Shown: positions 15,986 to 25,170, counted from the stretch's first letter. The stretch: DNA of 37,594 nucleotides from Verrucomicrobiaceae bacterium (GCA_016795375.1 JAEUHJ010000101.1:1-37594); one strand, 5' to 3'. Program-made: numbers and translations. The notes: generated from the sequence alone by a model not told the origin.

Positions 15986-17140
15986 CTACTCCCGCGCACT
16001 TTCTTCCACCGGCAGAGCCTTGCGTGCCTGTGGCACGGTCTTGTCATCCTCCACCGGCACCGCTTTGCGCACCATCATCCGTGACACGCCGTAGATCAGC
16101 GTGCTGCTCCTGGGATGCCATTGGTAGCCGATGCCGAAGGGGATCGCGGGCACCTCGTTGTTCCTGTAGTAGTCGGCGAGATCGCTCTGGTAGTGTTGTT
16201 TGAACAGGGCGATCGGCCCGGGATACCAGCCGAAGGCACGCACGTCCCAGGCGTCGCGGGGAAAGTCGCGCCAGGGGATGCCGGAGTCGTCCTGCGTCAT
16301 CGTGTGGCAGTGGGTGAGCAGGTAGTCGCGGATCATGCTGAAGTCGTTCATGTGCATCAGGTAGGAGGCGGACTTCGTGAAGCCGTTCATCACGCCGAGC
16401 GTGTCGCAGAACTTCGGGAAGGCGGCGTTTTCCTTGAGCGCCCAGTTCGCGATGTTCGTGGAGAAATAGTAAAGCGTCTGCCGCATGCCGCCCGCGCCGG
16501 TGAAGGTGATGCGCGCGCCGGGCGTCTTGGTCTCCTTGCCGGTGATGATCCTGCCCCCGGCGTCGATCCAGACTTTCTCGACGTTTTGAATGTGGCAGCC
16601 GCAGCGGGCGAGGAAGACGTAGAGCACGGGCAGCGTGCCGGTGAGCTTCGTCGCCTGCAGGTCCTTCTTCATGTCGGCAGTGATGAAGAAACTGAAGCTG
16701 AGCGAGGCGTTGAGCGTGGTGCGCAAGTTGCGCAAGGAGGAGCCGAGCTCGCCTTCGCTGAGCTTCGTCACATCCGGGAGCTGGCCCACGGGCTCGACTG
16801 CGGCCAGCACATACGTCGAGGCATTTGGAAAGAACGTGTGCGCATGAAGGAAATCCGGGCCGCTGAAGACGTACAGCAACGGCGCGGTGCTGCCCGCGGC
16901 CTCCGGCAGGCCCAGCGGCGCCCATTCACGGATCGCGCGGACCTGCCGCTCCTCCGCGTCCGCCCACATGGCGTCGAGTTCCTTTGCGTGGCTGCGGAAT
17001 TCGCCGCGCACGGCCAGTTCCATCAAGGGCGAGCCTTCCTGCGGCAGTCCGGCGAGGAAGCGCGCCTGGTCGTTCGGTGCGGGATCGGCCGCAAGGGCGG
17101 TTTGAACCAGCGCGAGCAGGAGAACGGCGGATTGCTTCAT
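15986..17140 (-). CDS. Exported protein of unknown function coupled to a permease
   Basis: A 384-residue protein with a signal peptide (MKQSAVLLLALVQTALA). I do not recognise the family. Visible features are LLYVFSGPDFLHAHTFFP, a segment LYVFLARCGCHIQNVEKVW with a CGC cysteine pair, ITFTGAGGMRQTLYYFSTNIANW, HMNDFSMIRDYLLTHCHTMTQDDSGIPW and PIALFKQHYQSDLADYY. His and aromatic residues are frequent, so an envelope enzyme or binding protein is plausible. The start at 17140 is chosen because the ATG overlaps the permease stop codon (ATGA); the long upstream frame is an out-of-frame reading of the permease gene. Confidence 0.75.
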   Translation of the reverse strand: MKQSAVLLLALVQTALAADPAPNDQARFLAGLPQEGSPLMELAVRGEFRSHAKELDAMWADAEERQVRAIREWAPLGLPEAAGSTAPLLYVFSGPDFLHAHTFFPNASTYVLAAVEPVGQLPDVTKLSEGELGSSLRNLRTTLNASLSFSFFITADMKKDLQATKLTGTLPVLYVFLARCGCHIQNVEKVWIDAGGRIITGKETKTPGARITFTGAGGMRQTLYYFSTNIANWALKENAAFPKFCDTLGVMNGFTKSASYLMHMNDFSMIRDYLLTHCHTMTQDDSGIPWRDFPRDAWDVRAFGWYPGPIALFKQHYQSDLADYYRNNEVPAIPFGIGYQWHPRSSTLIYGVSRMMVRKAVPVEDDKTVPQARKALPVEESARE

Positions 17141-18453
17141 GATGAGGTGCGGTCTGTACGCGGCGAAAGGAGGAAGATGATCAAGCCCAGCGCGATCAGG
17201 CCGAGTCCGTAGAGCGAGGCGGCCCGCGACACGGGGTCGAGCATGAGAAACACCATCATCCACACGCTGATGCCGAGGAAGAGCAGCGGCGTGACGGGAT
17301 AGCCCCAGCAGCGGTACGGGCGCGGCAGATCCGGCTGCTTCCAACGCAGCACAAACAGCCCCGCCACCGTGGCAAAGGAGGCGAGCTGGATGCTGAACTG
17401 CACCGCGGTGAGCACGGTGTTGAAACTGGCGGTGAGCAGCAGCGTGATGACGATGGCAAGCTGCACGAACAGGCCGGTGACGGGCACGCCGTTTTCATCA
17501 CAGGCGGCGAACGGTTTGAGGATGCGCATATCCTCCCCCATCGTGCTCAGCACACGCGGGCCGAGCCAGGTCATCGCGCTGATGCTGGAGGCCAGGCCCA
17601 GGCAGATGAGGCCGGACATGATCTTCCCGCCGGTGACTCCGAAGATGTGCTCCGCCGCCACATGACCGACGTCGAGCTTTCCAGCGAGAGCGCCGGCCGG
17701 AGCGGCATGTAGGAAGGAGGCGTTCAGCGCCAGGTAGAGCGCCGTGACGAGCAGCGTGCCCAGCGCGATGGCCCTGGGCACGTTGCGCTGCGGCTCGCGG
17801 ATGTCCCCGACGATGTAGGCCGCCGCGTTCCAGCCCGCATACGAGTACATCACATAAACCAGGCTCACCGCGAAGGGCCTGCTCGTGATGAGGCCCAGGT
17901 CGGCCGCCTCCGGCGTGAAACGCACCGCCGCGCCCCGCGCCACGATCCACGCGGAGGCGATGAACACACAGATGAGCGCCACCTTCAGCCACGTCGCGGT
18001 GTTTTGAAAGCGCGCGGCCATCTTCACGCCACCGACATGCACCAGCGTGACACACCACACCATCACCAGCGACCACGTCGTCGCCGGGGCGTGCGGAAAG
18101 ATGGTGGAGAAGTATTTGCCAAAGGCCATCGCCGCGAGCGCGATGGGCGCGGCGAATCCGACCGTCACCGACAGCCAGCCGGAGAGGAAACCCAGCGCCG
18201 GATGAAAAATCTTCGAGAGAAAATGATACTCGCCCCCGGAACGCGGCATCGCCGCCGCCAGCTCGCCGTAGCACACCGCGCCGCAGAACGCACACACGCC
18301 GCCGACGAGCCACAGCATCATGATCGTGAACCCGGACGGCAGATCACCCACCTGAAAACCGAGAGAAGTGAACACGCCCGTGCCGATCATGTTCGCCACG
18401 ACGACCGCCGTGGCAGTCACCAGTGAAATCCCGCGCTTCGTCTCGCTGCTCAT
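17137..18453 (-). CDS. APC-family amino acid permease
   Basis: Inner-membrane amino acid transporter or exchanger of 438 residues with about 12 hydrophobic segments. The N-terminal ISLVTATAVVVANMIGTGVFTSLG is the APC family's substrate/cation site (unwound helix 1 with GTGVF). Other family features are YGELAAAMPRSGGEYHFL, VYVMYSYAGWNAAAYIVGDIREPQRNVPRAI and RPYRCWGYP near the C-terminus. It resembles the LAT-like/YjeH-type group. Its stop overlaps the start of the exported 384-residue protein. Upstream, on the same strand, lies an N-formylglutamate amidohydrolase-like gene, with about 83 bases between them, so joint handling of amino acids is possible but unproven. Confidence 0.88.
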   Translation of the reverse strand: MSSETKRGISLVTATAVVVANMIGTGVFTSLGFQVGDLPSGFTIMMLWLVGGVCAFCGAVCYGELAAAMPRSGGEYHFLSKIFHPALGFLSGWLSVTVGFAAPIALAAMAFGKYFSTIFPHAPATTWSLVMVWCVTLVHVGGVKMAARFQNTATWLKVALICVFIASAWIVARGAAVRFTPEAADLGLITSRPFAVSLVYVMYSYAGWNAAAYIVGDIREPQRNVPRAIALGTLLVTALYLALNASFLHAAPAGALAGKLDVGHVAAEHIFGVTGGKIMSGLICLGLASSISAMTWLGPRVLSTMGEDMRILKPFAACDENGVPVTGLFVQLAIVITLLLTASFNTVLTAVQFSIQLASFATVAGLFVLRWKQPDLPRPYRCWGYPVTPLLFLGISVWMMVFLMLDPVSRAASLYGLGLIALGLIIFLLSPRTDRTSS

Positions 18454-18536
18454 GGGCGCGACGGCTAAACTCGGCGCTGCCGGGCGTCAACCAGACTGGT
18501 TTCCGGACAGAAGTGAATCCCCGGCTGAGCGTGGCG

Positions 18537-19406
18537 TCACTTCAGCTTCCGGCCGAAGTGGACCTCAAAGTACACGCCGAGCGAGTCCGCCAGCGCCCGG
18601 GCAAAGCGGCGCTGATGTTCGGGCGTGTCGCGCACGTTGTTCCACGGACATTCGACCTGGATCGCGCTCACCGTGCCGCGATCGCGTGAGCCGTGGGCGC
18701 TCACGTCATAGGCACCGCTGAAATAACCGGCCATGACGCCGGGATGCGCCTTGGTCGGGCTCGGGAGGCAGCGAAACCCGCGAAACTCAAGCAGGCCACC
18801 CAGGCTTTGCGGGCCGCGCACGAGTTCGGCGAAGTTCTGGGGCGAGCGTTTGTCCAGATCGCGGATGCTCGTGGTCGCGATCAAGGCGGTGTCGGCATTC
18901 AGCTCGGCATCGCCAGCCTTCAACTGCTCGCCTTTGATCAAATAGCCAAGTTCGACGCGCTGGTCGAGGTGCCGGTGGCCGTGGATGTCCAGCAACAAGC
19001 CGAAGCCGTGTTTTTTCATCACCGCGTCGCAGGCATTCTGAGCGCTGTCGTGAAAACGATGCCACGCTGCTTCCGCAGTGGCATCGCCCTGCGCGGCTTC
19101 CTTGAGTTCGCGGTTCGGATCGAGCTTCGAGCGATGCAGGCGTGAGATGATCGCGTGCGGTTTGCCACCGTGACGTGTCTGCAGTTCCTCGATGAGCATC
19201 TCGGCCAGCGGGATCGTGTTGGAATCCATGCCTGTGACGCCATAGCGCCGCGCCAGCATGTTGTCCGGCTTCAAACTGCCGCCATGCGGCACGGTGAGGA
19301 TGAGCGGCAGCGTGCCGGGGCGCACCTCGATGTGCTTTTCGAGACCAGGCGTCTGCGCGCGCGACGCTGCGGCGGTGAGAATGAGCAGGAGACAGGAGAG
19401 GCGCAT
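18537..19406 (-). CDS. Exported N-formylglutamate amidohydrolase-like protein
   Basis: A 289-residue protein with a signal peptide (MRLSCLLLILTAAASRAQ). The FGase fold is indicated by LTVPHGGSLKPDN, SRLHRSKLDPNREL, LLLDIHGHRH (metal-binding His/Asp) and the C-terminal VSAIQVECPWNNVRD. Cytosolic relatives hydrolyse N-formylglutamate in histidine breakdown; an exported version suggests another amide substrate. It sits upstream of the APC permease on the same strand and is divergent from the PQQ-type propeller gene with about 53 bases between starts. Confidence 0.82.
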   Translation of the reverse strand: MRLSCLLLILTAAASRAQTPGLEKHIEVRPGTLPLILTVPHGGSLKPDNMLARRYGVTGMDSNTIPLAEMLIEELQTRHGGKPHAIISRLHRSKLDPNRELKEAAQGDATAEAAWHRFHDSAQNACDAVMKKHGFGLLLDIHGHRHLDQRVELGYLIKGEQLKAGDAELNADTALIATTSIRDLDKRSPQNFAELVRGPQSLGGLLEFRGFRCLPSPTKAHPGVMAGYFSGAYDVSAHGSRDRGTVSAIQVECPWNNVRDTPEHQRRFARALADSLGVYFEVHFGRKLK

Positions 19407-19459
19407 GATGGCGGGAAGAGAACGACAGTTCGCCGCGTCTTGTCACGTTTTTTCCGCCC

Positions 19460-20758
19460 ATGATTCATCGCACTGCTTTTCCGTTCCTGCTGCTCACGGC
19501 CGCCGTTCATGCCGGAAACTGGCCCGAATGGCGCGGCCCGACCGGCCAAGGCCACGCCAACGCCTCCGGCCTGCCTGAGACATTCAGCGAGACGAGCAAC
19601 GTCGCCTGGAAGACGCCGCTGCCCGGCCGCGGCCATTCCACGCCGGTGATGTGGGGCGATCACCTCTGGCTGACCACCGCGCTGGAAAAGGCCGCGACTC
19701 CGGAGGAGACGAAACGCCGCCTCGAAGCTAACACCGGCGACCAGCCTGTCGTCGTGCTGTCCTCCGTGAGCCTGCATGCCGTGTGCGTGGAGCGCGCCAG
19801 CGGCAAAATCCTGCACGACATCGAAGTGCTGAATGTGAAGGAGCCGCAGTGGGCGCACCAGCTCAACAGCTACGCCTCACCGACGCCCGTGATCGAAGAA
19901 GGGCGGCTGTACGCGCACTTCGGAGCGCTCGGGACCGTGGCGCTCGACACGAAGACTTTGAAGGTGCTGTGGAAGAATGAAGAACTGCGGGTGATGCACG
20001 AAAACGGCCCCGGATCGACCGCCGTGCTGCATGGTGACAAGTTGATCGCGCATTTCGACGGCAGCGACGCGCAGTTCATCGCCGCGTTCGACAAGAACAC
20101 CGGCAAGGTCGCGTGGAAGACCGCCCGCAGCGGCGGGATGGATCCGCGCCCGCAGCAGCGCAAGGCCTACGGCACGCCGCTGGTCGTCACGCTGAATGGC
20201 AGGCCCGTCGTCGTCAGCTCCGCCGCGAGCAACATCTACGGCTACGATCCCGTCAATGGCCGGGAGCTGTGGAAGGTGCCTTACGGCGAGCTCGGCTTCT
20301 CGATGTCCACCGTTCCCGTCGCCGACGACCAGCAGATTTATTTCAGCACCAGTTACGGCAGATCGCAGATGATCGCGCTCAAATACGCCGGTTTGAAGAC
20401 GCCCGAGATCGTGTGGCGCAACAACAAGAACGCGCCGAAGATGTGCTCCCCCGTGCTGCATGACGGCCTGCTGTTCTACGTCGATGACGGCGGCATCGTG
20501 AGCTGTGTGGACGTGAAAACCGGCGAGGCGCTCTACCGCGAGCGTCTCGGCGGCAAGTTCAGTGCCTCACCGATCCTCGCCGAAGGCAAACTCTACCTCT
20601 GCAGCCGCGAGGGCGTCATCAGCATCCTGCCTGCGACGAAGGAATTCAAAATCCTCGCGCAGAACACCTTCGATGGCTCCATCATGGCCAGCCCCATCGC
20701 CGACGGCGGCGACTTGATCATCCGCACGGACAAGGCGTTGTATAAAATCAGGAAGTGA
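19460..20758 (+). CDS. Exported PQQ-like beta-propeller protein
   Basis: A 432-residue exported propeller. A signal peptide (MIHRTAFPFLLLTAAVHAG) is followed by NWPEWRGPTGQG, the usual start of the large WD40/PQQ-repeat proteins of planctomycetes and verrucomicrobia. Blades carry tryptophan-docking-type motifs such as VAWKTPLPG, KVLWKNEEL, GKVAWKTARSG, GRELWKVPYG and EIVWRNNKN. There is no dehydrogenase-specific Cys-Cys pair, so quinoprotein catalysis is not supported; a scaffold or binding role is more likely. Its stop meets the SGNH gene tail to tail with no bases between. Confidence 0.85.
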   Translation: MIHRTAFPFLLLTAAVHAGNWPEWRGPTGQGHANASGLPETFSETSNVAWKTPLPGRGHSTPVMWGDHLWLTTALEKAATPEETKRRLEANTGDQPVVVLSSVSLHAVCVERASGKILHDIEVLNVKEPQWAHQLNSYASPTPVIEEGRLYAHFGALGTVALDTKTLKVLWKNEELRVMHENGPGSTAVLHGDKLIAHFDGSDAQFIAAFDKNTGKVAWKTARSGGMDPRPQQRKAYGTPLVVTLNGRPVVVSSAASNIYGYDPVNGRELWKVPYGELGFSMSTVPVADDQQIYFSTSYGRSQMIALKYAGLKTPEIVWRNNKNAPKMCSPVLHDGLLFYVDDGGIVSCVDVKTGEALYRERLGGKFSASPILAEGKLYLCSREGVISILPATKEFKILAQNTFDGSIMASPIADGGDLIIRTDKALYKIRK

Positions 20759-21874
20759 TCACTTCAGCGCCGCGCGCAGCACAGGTTCGAAGATGTCGGC
20801 CTGGCGCATGAAGCCGAGGTCGGTGGCGTGGGAGGCGTCGTTGGCGCCTTCGGCATCAGTGCCGTAAAGCGCGTCACCGCTGATGTAATGGAGGTTCGCG
20901 ACGTTTTCCTTGGAGAGCTGCGCATACGCGGCCTTGAGTGCGGCATGATTGTCATCGTGGAACTTGGCCTTGCCTGGGGTGATCCATGAGTTCGTGTAGC
21001 GACGGTCTTCGACGAGGACGATCGGCGTCGTGGCATGCTTGGAACGCAGTTGCTTCACCAGCGGCACGCATTTGGCCGTGACATCGGCAGGACCCATGTT
21101 CGGCAGGCAGTCGATCACGATGACGGCAGGATCGAGTTCATTGATCAAATCGCCGACAGCAGCATCCATGCGGCCGTTGCCGGAGAAGCCGAGATTGATC
21201 ACCGGACGGTCGAGGCGGCGGCCGAGAATCGCCGTATGCACCATGCCGGGACGGGAGGCGTTCGCGCCGTGCGTGATGGAGGTGCCGTAAAACACGATGG
21301 GTTTCTCACGCGGAGCCAGCCCTTCAAACGTCGCGCCCGCAGGCACGCCGATCTCCAGTTTCTCGATGCCGTTGTAGAGCGGCAGGTAGGCGGCGAACTC
21401 ATGTCCGCCCGGAGCCAGATCGCTGATCAGGACGGTCTCGATGTGTTGACTGGCCGGTTTCGGGCAGGCGACCCAGCGCCATCGGCCCTTTTCATCACGG
21501 GCATACAAATCGAGACCGCTCACCCCTGTGGCCGGCATCGCGGACAGCGCGAGATTCGCCTTGGACAGATCGTAGCGGCAGTAGATCGCCTTCGCGTTGG
21601 TTTTGAAGCGCACCATCATGCCCGCGCTGTCGCGGCTGAGGCTCCACACCGCCGGCGTCACCTTGCCGTCTGCTTTGGCCGGAAGGCGGTCAAACCAGCG
21701 CTTCCGCTGCTGATCCGCCCAGCCGCGGCCCTCCACGCCCCATGTCGTCACATCATTCCACTGTGTGTCCGCCGGAATCGTCGGAGCCTTCGGTTTCACC
21801 GGCGCTTTGGGTGCGACGGTTTGGGCAAACAGCGGAGCGCTGATAAGGAAGGCGAGGAGAATGGCGGATTTCAT
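20759..21874 (-). CDS. Exported SGNH/GDSL hydrolase with N-terminal GxDLY domain
   Basis: A 371-residue secreted esterase, probably a carbohydrate acetylesterase. The start at 21874 gives a signal peptide (MKSAILLAFLISAPLFAQ) and a Pro/Lys-rich linker; an alternative start lies 12 bases upstream. The N-terminal beta-domain carries SGLDLYARDEKGRWRW (GxDLY-type, near 120). The SGNH domain follows: FYGTSITHG with Ser199, the Gly in INLGFSGNG, Asn in the same block, and DASHATDLG with His349. The architecture matches the GxDLY plus Lipase_GDSL_3 pairing known in this group. It could act with the secreted esterase and sulfatase, but is not linked to them. Confidence 0.88.
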   Translation of the reverse strand: MKSAILLAFLISAPLFAQTVAPKAPVKPKAPTIPADTQWNDVTTWGVEGRGWADQQRKRWFDRLPAKADGKVTPAVWSLSRDSAGMMVRFKTNAKAIYCRYDLSKANLALSAMPATGVSGLDLYARDEKGRWRWVACPKPASQHIETVLISDLAPGGHEFAAYLPLYNGIEKLEIGVPAGATFEGLAPREKPIVFYGTSITHGANASRPGMVHTAILGRRLDRPVINLGFSGNGRMDAAVGDLINELDPAVIVIDCLPNMGPADVTAKCVPLVKQLRSKHATTPIVLVEDRRYTNSWITPGKAKFHDDNHAALKAAYAQLSKENVANLHYISGDALYGTDAEGANDASHATDLGFMRQADIFEPVLRAALK

Positions 21875-21960
21875 GCAGGCGCACATAACGCGCTGAAACG
21901 AGGCGAATCTTGCGCATCAAATGGAAGCGCATTCCGACTCAAGCCACCCTGCCGTGTCGA

Positions 21961-22506
21961 TCAAAACGGAATGTCGTCGTCTTCCATGCCGTCGGTGATC
22001 GGGCCTTCACCAAAGTCATCGTTCTGCTGGGCTGGGGCGGGACGCTGTTGCGGGCGCTGCTGGGGAGCGGGGCGCTGAGCAGGACGGGCTGCGGGGCGGT
22101 TGTAACCGCCGCCTCCACCGGAACCGCCTTCTTCATCGCCACCACCGGCGGGCGCACGGTCGCCACCACCCTGCGGGCTGCCGAGGAACTGCATCTGTTC
22201 GCCGACGACGCGCAGGCGCGTGCGCTTCTGGCCGGTCTGCTTGTCCTCCCACGAATCCATCTGCAAACGGCCTTCAATGAACACCGGGCGCCCTTTGTGC
22301 AGGTATTTGCCGGCGAGTTCGGCCAGCTTCGACCACAGCACGACATCGACAAAGGTCACCTCCTCCACCTTCTCGCCACTTTCGGAGCTGTACACGCGGT
22401 TCACGGCGAGACCGATGTCGCAGACGGCGCTGCCCTTGGGCGTGTAACGCACCTCCGGATCGCGGGTGAGATTGCCGATGAGCATGACTTTGTTGAGGGA
22501 GGCCAT
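21961..22506 (-). CDS. ssb: Single-stranded DNA-binding protein
   Basis: Binds single-stranded DNA during replication, repair and recombination. The 181-residue protein starts at 22506 with MASLNKVMLIGNLTRDPEVRYTPKGSAV, the SSB OB-fold (about residues 1-110, including GKYLHKGRPVFIEGRLQMDSWEDK). A long Gly, then Pro/Gln/Arg-rich linker follows, ending in the acidic tip DDDIPF that recruits partner proteins. Upstream in-frame codons give a non-conserved extension. The gene is divergent from the Xer recombinase gene with about 110 bases between starts. Confidence 0.95.
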   Translation of the reverse strand: MASLNKVMLIGNLTRDPEVRYTPKGSAVCDIGLAVNRVYSSESGEKVEEVTFVDVVLWSKLAELAGKYLHKGRPVFIEGRLQMDSWEDKQTGQKRTRLRVVGEQMQFLGSPQGGGDRAPAGGGDEEGGSGGGGGYNRPAARPAQRPAPQQRPQQRPAPAQQNDDFGEGPITDGMEDDDIPF

Positions 22507-22616
22507 AAGACGATGGGGTGGGAAGCTGGGGCGGTAGGTCGCGCCATCTTTGCCGGTGGGCGTGCTTCCCGGCAATGTTTTTTTGTCATCCCGCCCGGTC
22601 GTGCCATGCTGGCGGC

Positions 22617-23510
22617 GTGCAGGAACACATCGACGGCTTCATCCTCCATCTGGCGACCGAGCGCGGCCTGTCCGTGAGCTACCAGCTCCTCGTGCGCCGT
22701 TTTTTGGAGGCCTTCGCGTCGTGGTTCAAGGTGAGGCACGCGTCGGAAAGCCCCGCCGCCGTGACAACGGATCACATCGCCGCATTCCTGGCACAGCGGA
22801 AGAAGGACGGCATCGCCGCGTCCTCGGCCCGGATTGAATTGATTGCGGTGAAAATCTTCTTTCGCTGGCTCACAGCGCGCAAAATCATCGCCGCCGACCC
22901 TGCGGACGCGATCCTGCCGCCACGACAGGAGAAACGGCTGCCGGAATCGCTGAACGAGGCCGAGGCGCGGCAGCTCGTCGAGTCCGTGAACGGCACCGCG
23001 CCGCTGGACCGGCGTGACCGGGCGATCCTGGAGCTGTTTTATGCCAGCGGTGTGCGTTTGTCCGAACTGGCAGACGCGAAGCTGGAAAACCTGAGCCTGG
23101 AGGAAGGCTGGATTCGCGTGACCGGCAAAGGAGCGAAGACGCGCCTCTCGCCCGTCGGCGCGGCGGCGCGTGATGCGATTGCCGCTTGGCTCGCACACGG
23201 ACGCCCGGCCTTGGTGAAGCCGAAAACGCAGAGCTATGTGTTCATCTCGCGCAATGGCACGCGGCTGACGACGGCCCGCATCCAGCAAATCGTGAAGGAG
23301 CGCGCCGCGCAGTGCGGGCTCGATCCTGCGCGCATTCATCCGCACCTGCTGCGGCACAGCTTTGCCACGCACCTGCTGAACAACGGCGCGGATCTGCGCG
23401 TGATCCAGGAGATGCTCGGCCATGCGGACATCTCCACGACACAGATCTACACGCACGTCGATCAGGCGCGGCTGAAGGAGGTACACCGGCGGTTTCACCC
23501 GCGGGCGTGA
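22617..23510 (+). CDS. Tyrosine recombinase XerC/XerD
   Basis: Site-specific recombinase that resolves chromosome dimers at dif. With the GTG at 22617 as start it has 297 residues, the family norm. The N-terminal SAM-like DNA-binding domain covers residues 1-95. The catalytic domain has Arg147 (ASGVRLSEL), Lys171 (TGKGAKTR), His243 and Arg246 (HPHLLRHSFATHLL), His269 (LGHADISTTQIYTHVD) and nucleophile Tyr278. All six residues are present, so it should be active. The XerD-like N-terminus (QEHIDGFILHLATERGLS) favours XerD over XerC, but I cannot decide. No dif-like site was found here, and it is not in a mobile element. Confidence 0.9.
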   Translation: MQEHIDGFILHLATERGLSVSYQLLVRRFLEAFASWFKVRHASESPAAVTTDHIAAFLAQRKKDGIAASSARIELIAVKIFFRWLTARKIIAADPADAILPPRQEKRLPESLNEAEARQLVESVNGTAPLDRRDRAILELFYASGVRLSELADAKLENLSLEEGWIRVTGKGAKTRLSPVGAAARDAIAAWLAHGRPALVKPKTQSYVFISRNGTRLTTARIQQIVKERAAQCGLDPARIHPHLLRHSFATHLLNNGADLRVIQEMLGHADISTTQIYTHVDQARLKEVHRRFHPRA

Positions 23511-23571
23511 TTTTGTTCTCGACAAGAGTTCGGTGTGCATCCCAGCATGCCGCCGCAATTCTTCCGACCTC

Positions 23572-24267
23572 ATGAGTGCTAACTGTAACTTCATAGGTGT
23601 TTGTGCGCTGATATCAGCCATTTGTGGTGATGTTGCTGCCCAGACTGCCGATCCACCCGAACTCGTGCGTTTGCGCACAGCTTATGACGCAGCAGTTGCC
23701 AGGGCGGTCAAGCCAATGACCGAAACGTACATTGTGGAGCTGACCAAGATCCAGGAGACCTACACCAGGACGGCGAAGCTGGATGAAGCGCTCAAGATAG
23801 CCAACGAGATCAAAGTTGCCAAAGAACGCCTGGCCGTCGTTGCCTCTGCGCCGGTCGGCGATTCAAGCGCGCCGTTGTCCTCGACCACTTCAACCGGCCA
23901 GGGAGTACGTGTCACGATTCCTGCGAATGATCCGAACGGCTACCGCATCGGTGCGGTGAAGCGTGGCGACACGATCACTCTTCAGTATGTCGAGGGCATG
24001 TGGAAGAACCACGGTGGCATTGCCACGGCGAACCCGGATGATCCCAAGGTGGATGGTGGGGACGAGAACAGACTTGTGATTGCTCGCGGAGCCGTCAACG
24101 GTGCTCCCGGCGAGTTAATCAAGCTGGTGCCGGCGGAAACACGCAAAAAGCCATTTGTGTATGTGTTTCAAACCAGCCGTGATGAAGTGGTTTTGCGCAT
24201 CAGCACGAACAGTGATCGCAAACAGAATCCCGGAGCAGTCAGTTATAGCATGGTTTTAAAACGCTGA
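23572..24267 (+). CDS. Exported protein of unknown function with coiled-coil start
   Basis: A 231-residue protein with a signal peptide (MSANCNFIGVCALISAICGDVAAQ). After it comes a charged helical stretch, PELVRLRTAYDAAVARAVKPMTETYIVELTKIQETYTRTAKLDEALKIANEIK, likely a short coiled coil as often found in planctomycete and verrucomicrobial exported proteins. The C-terminal 130 residues form a beta-rich region (VRVTIPANDPNGYRIGAV, GDTITLQYVEGMWKNHGG). No catalytic motif is recognised. The start at 23572 is chosen to put the signal peptide first. It converges on psd with three bases between stops. Confidence 0.65.
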   Translation: MSANCNFIGVCALISAICGDVAAQTADPPELVRLRTAYDAAVARAVKPMTETYIVELTKIQETYTRTAKLDEALKIANEIKVAKERLAVVASAPVGDSSAPLSSTTSTGQGVRVTIPANDPNGYRIGAVKRGDTITLQYVEGMWKNHGGIATANPDDPKVDGGDENRLVIARGAVNGAPGELIKLVPAETRKKPFVYVFQTSRDEVVLRISTNSDRKQNPGAVSYSMVLKR

Positions 24268-24270
24268 CGG

Positions 24271-25170
24271 TCAGAGCACGTGAGCCGCCACATCGCCCAT
24301 GCGGGCATAGACTTCGCGTCCGGCCCGGCTGTGCTCGATCAAGTCGGCAGCAAAGCGAACGCGGCCCGCCTCGAAGATGGTGATGAAGCAGGAGCCGCCG
24401 AAACGGAAATAGCCCTTCTCAGCGCCCTTCCTGATCGGGGCATCAGATGTGAATGTCTGCACGATGGAGCCGACGCAGGTGGCGCCGACTTCGAGCAGCA
24501 GCACATCGCCGAACTCCGGCGTGCGCAGCACGGTGATCTCGCGTTTGTTCTCCCACAGGATCGACGGGCGTTTGCGCAGCGCGATCGGGCTGACGGAGTA
24601 AAGCGGGCCGTTGATCAGGCGCGGTGCATTGGGCGTGCCGTCGCAGGGGAAATGGAAGCGGTGATAGTCCACCGGACACAGGCGCGAGATGAGCATGTCG
24701 CCCTGCGCGAAGCGTTTTGTCTCCACCGCATCACCCAGCAACGCGGCAAGGTCAAAACGGACGCCCTTGATGAAAAAATCGTCGCATGCGACGATGTCGG
24801 GCAGCACGAGATGACGTCCATCCGCAGGGAAGACAATCTCGCTTTCACCGGCGGCGATGGGACGCGCCTGCGGCTTCAGTTTGCGATAAAAGAACTCGTT
24901 GAAGGTGCGGAACGAGCCTGGCGCGTCGGCGAACTCGCCCGTGTCCACGCCATACGTCGCGAGGAAGGGCGCGATTTTGGCCCGGCTGGCCGGAGCGTCC
25001 ATGCGACGGCCATACCAGCCCGAGAACGCGGCGCGTTTCACCAGCGCGTGCAGCGGCAGCGCGCCGAGCGGGCTCTCATAAGTGAAACGCAGGAAGCCCT
25101 CGCCATACACGGCCTCGGTCTCGATGCGCCGGGTCTGGCGGTTGAAGAAGGTGATGGGTTCGGCCGACAT
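24271..25170 (-). CDS. psd: Phosphatidylserine decarboxylase
   Basis: Makes phosphatidylethanolamine by decarboxylating phosphatidylserine at the membrane, using a pyruvoyl cofactor made by self-cleavage. The 299-residue proenzyme shows the family motifs TFNEFFYRKLKP, FPADGRHL (catalytic Asp117), CPVDYHRFHFP with His170, INGPLYSV, and the cleavage site FGGSC with Ser260, where most relatives have Thr or Ser after the cleaved serine. The layout matches the class with GGS-type cleavage motifs. A phosphatidylserine synthase gene is not in the window. It is divergent from the RGG-protein gene with about 100 bases between starts. Confidence 0.93.
   Translation of the reverse strand: MSAEPITFFNRQTRRIETEAVYGEGFLRFTYESPLGALPLHALVKRAAFSGWYGRRMDAPASRAKIAPFLATYGVDTGEFADAPGSFRTFNEFFYRKLKPQARPIAAGESEIVFPADGRHLVLPDIVACDDFFIKGVRFDLAALLGDAVETKRFAQGDMLISRLCPVDYHRFHFPCDGTPNAPRLINGPLYSVSPIALRKRPSILWENKREITVLRTPEFGDVLLLEVGATCVGSIVQTFTSDAPIRKGAEKGYFRFGGSCFITIFEAGRVRFAADLIEHSRAGREVYARMGDVAAHVL

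Noticed and set aside
16044..17212. Long frames on both strands over the 384-residue exported-protein gene
   Set aside because: The chosen frame alone has a signal peptide and fits the ATGA overlap with the permease; the others are Arg/Ala/Gly-rich shadows.
19460..20758. PQQ-propeller as a quinoprotein dehydrogenase
   Set aside because: No adjacent Cys-Cys pair and no metal-site motifs of PQQ dehydrogenases; only the propeller repeat is supported.
22617..23510. Xer gene as an integrase of a mobile element
   Set aside because: Length and motifs fit housekeeping XerC/XerD, with ssb beside it, and no att-like repeats, tRNA or phage genes around.
22401..23678. A 425-residue minus-strand frame opposite the Xer recombinase
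   Set aside because: Antisense of a gene with all six catalytic residues; it has no family motifs.
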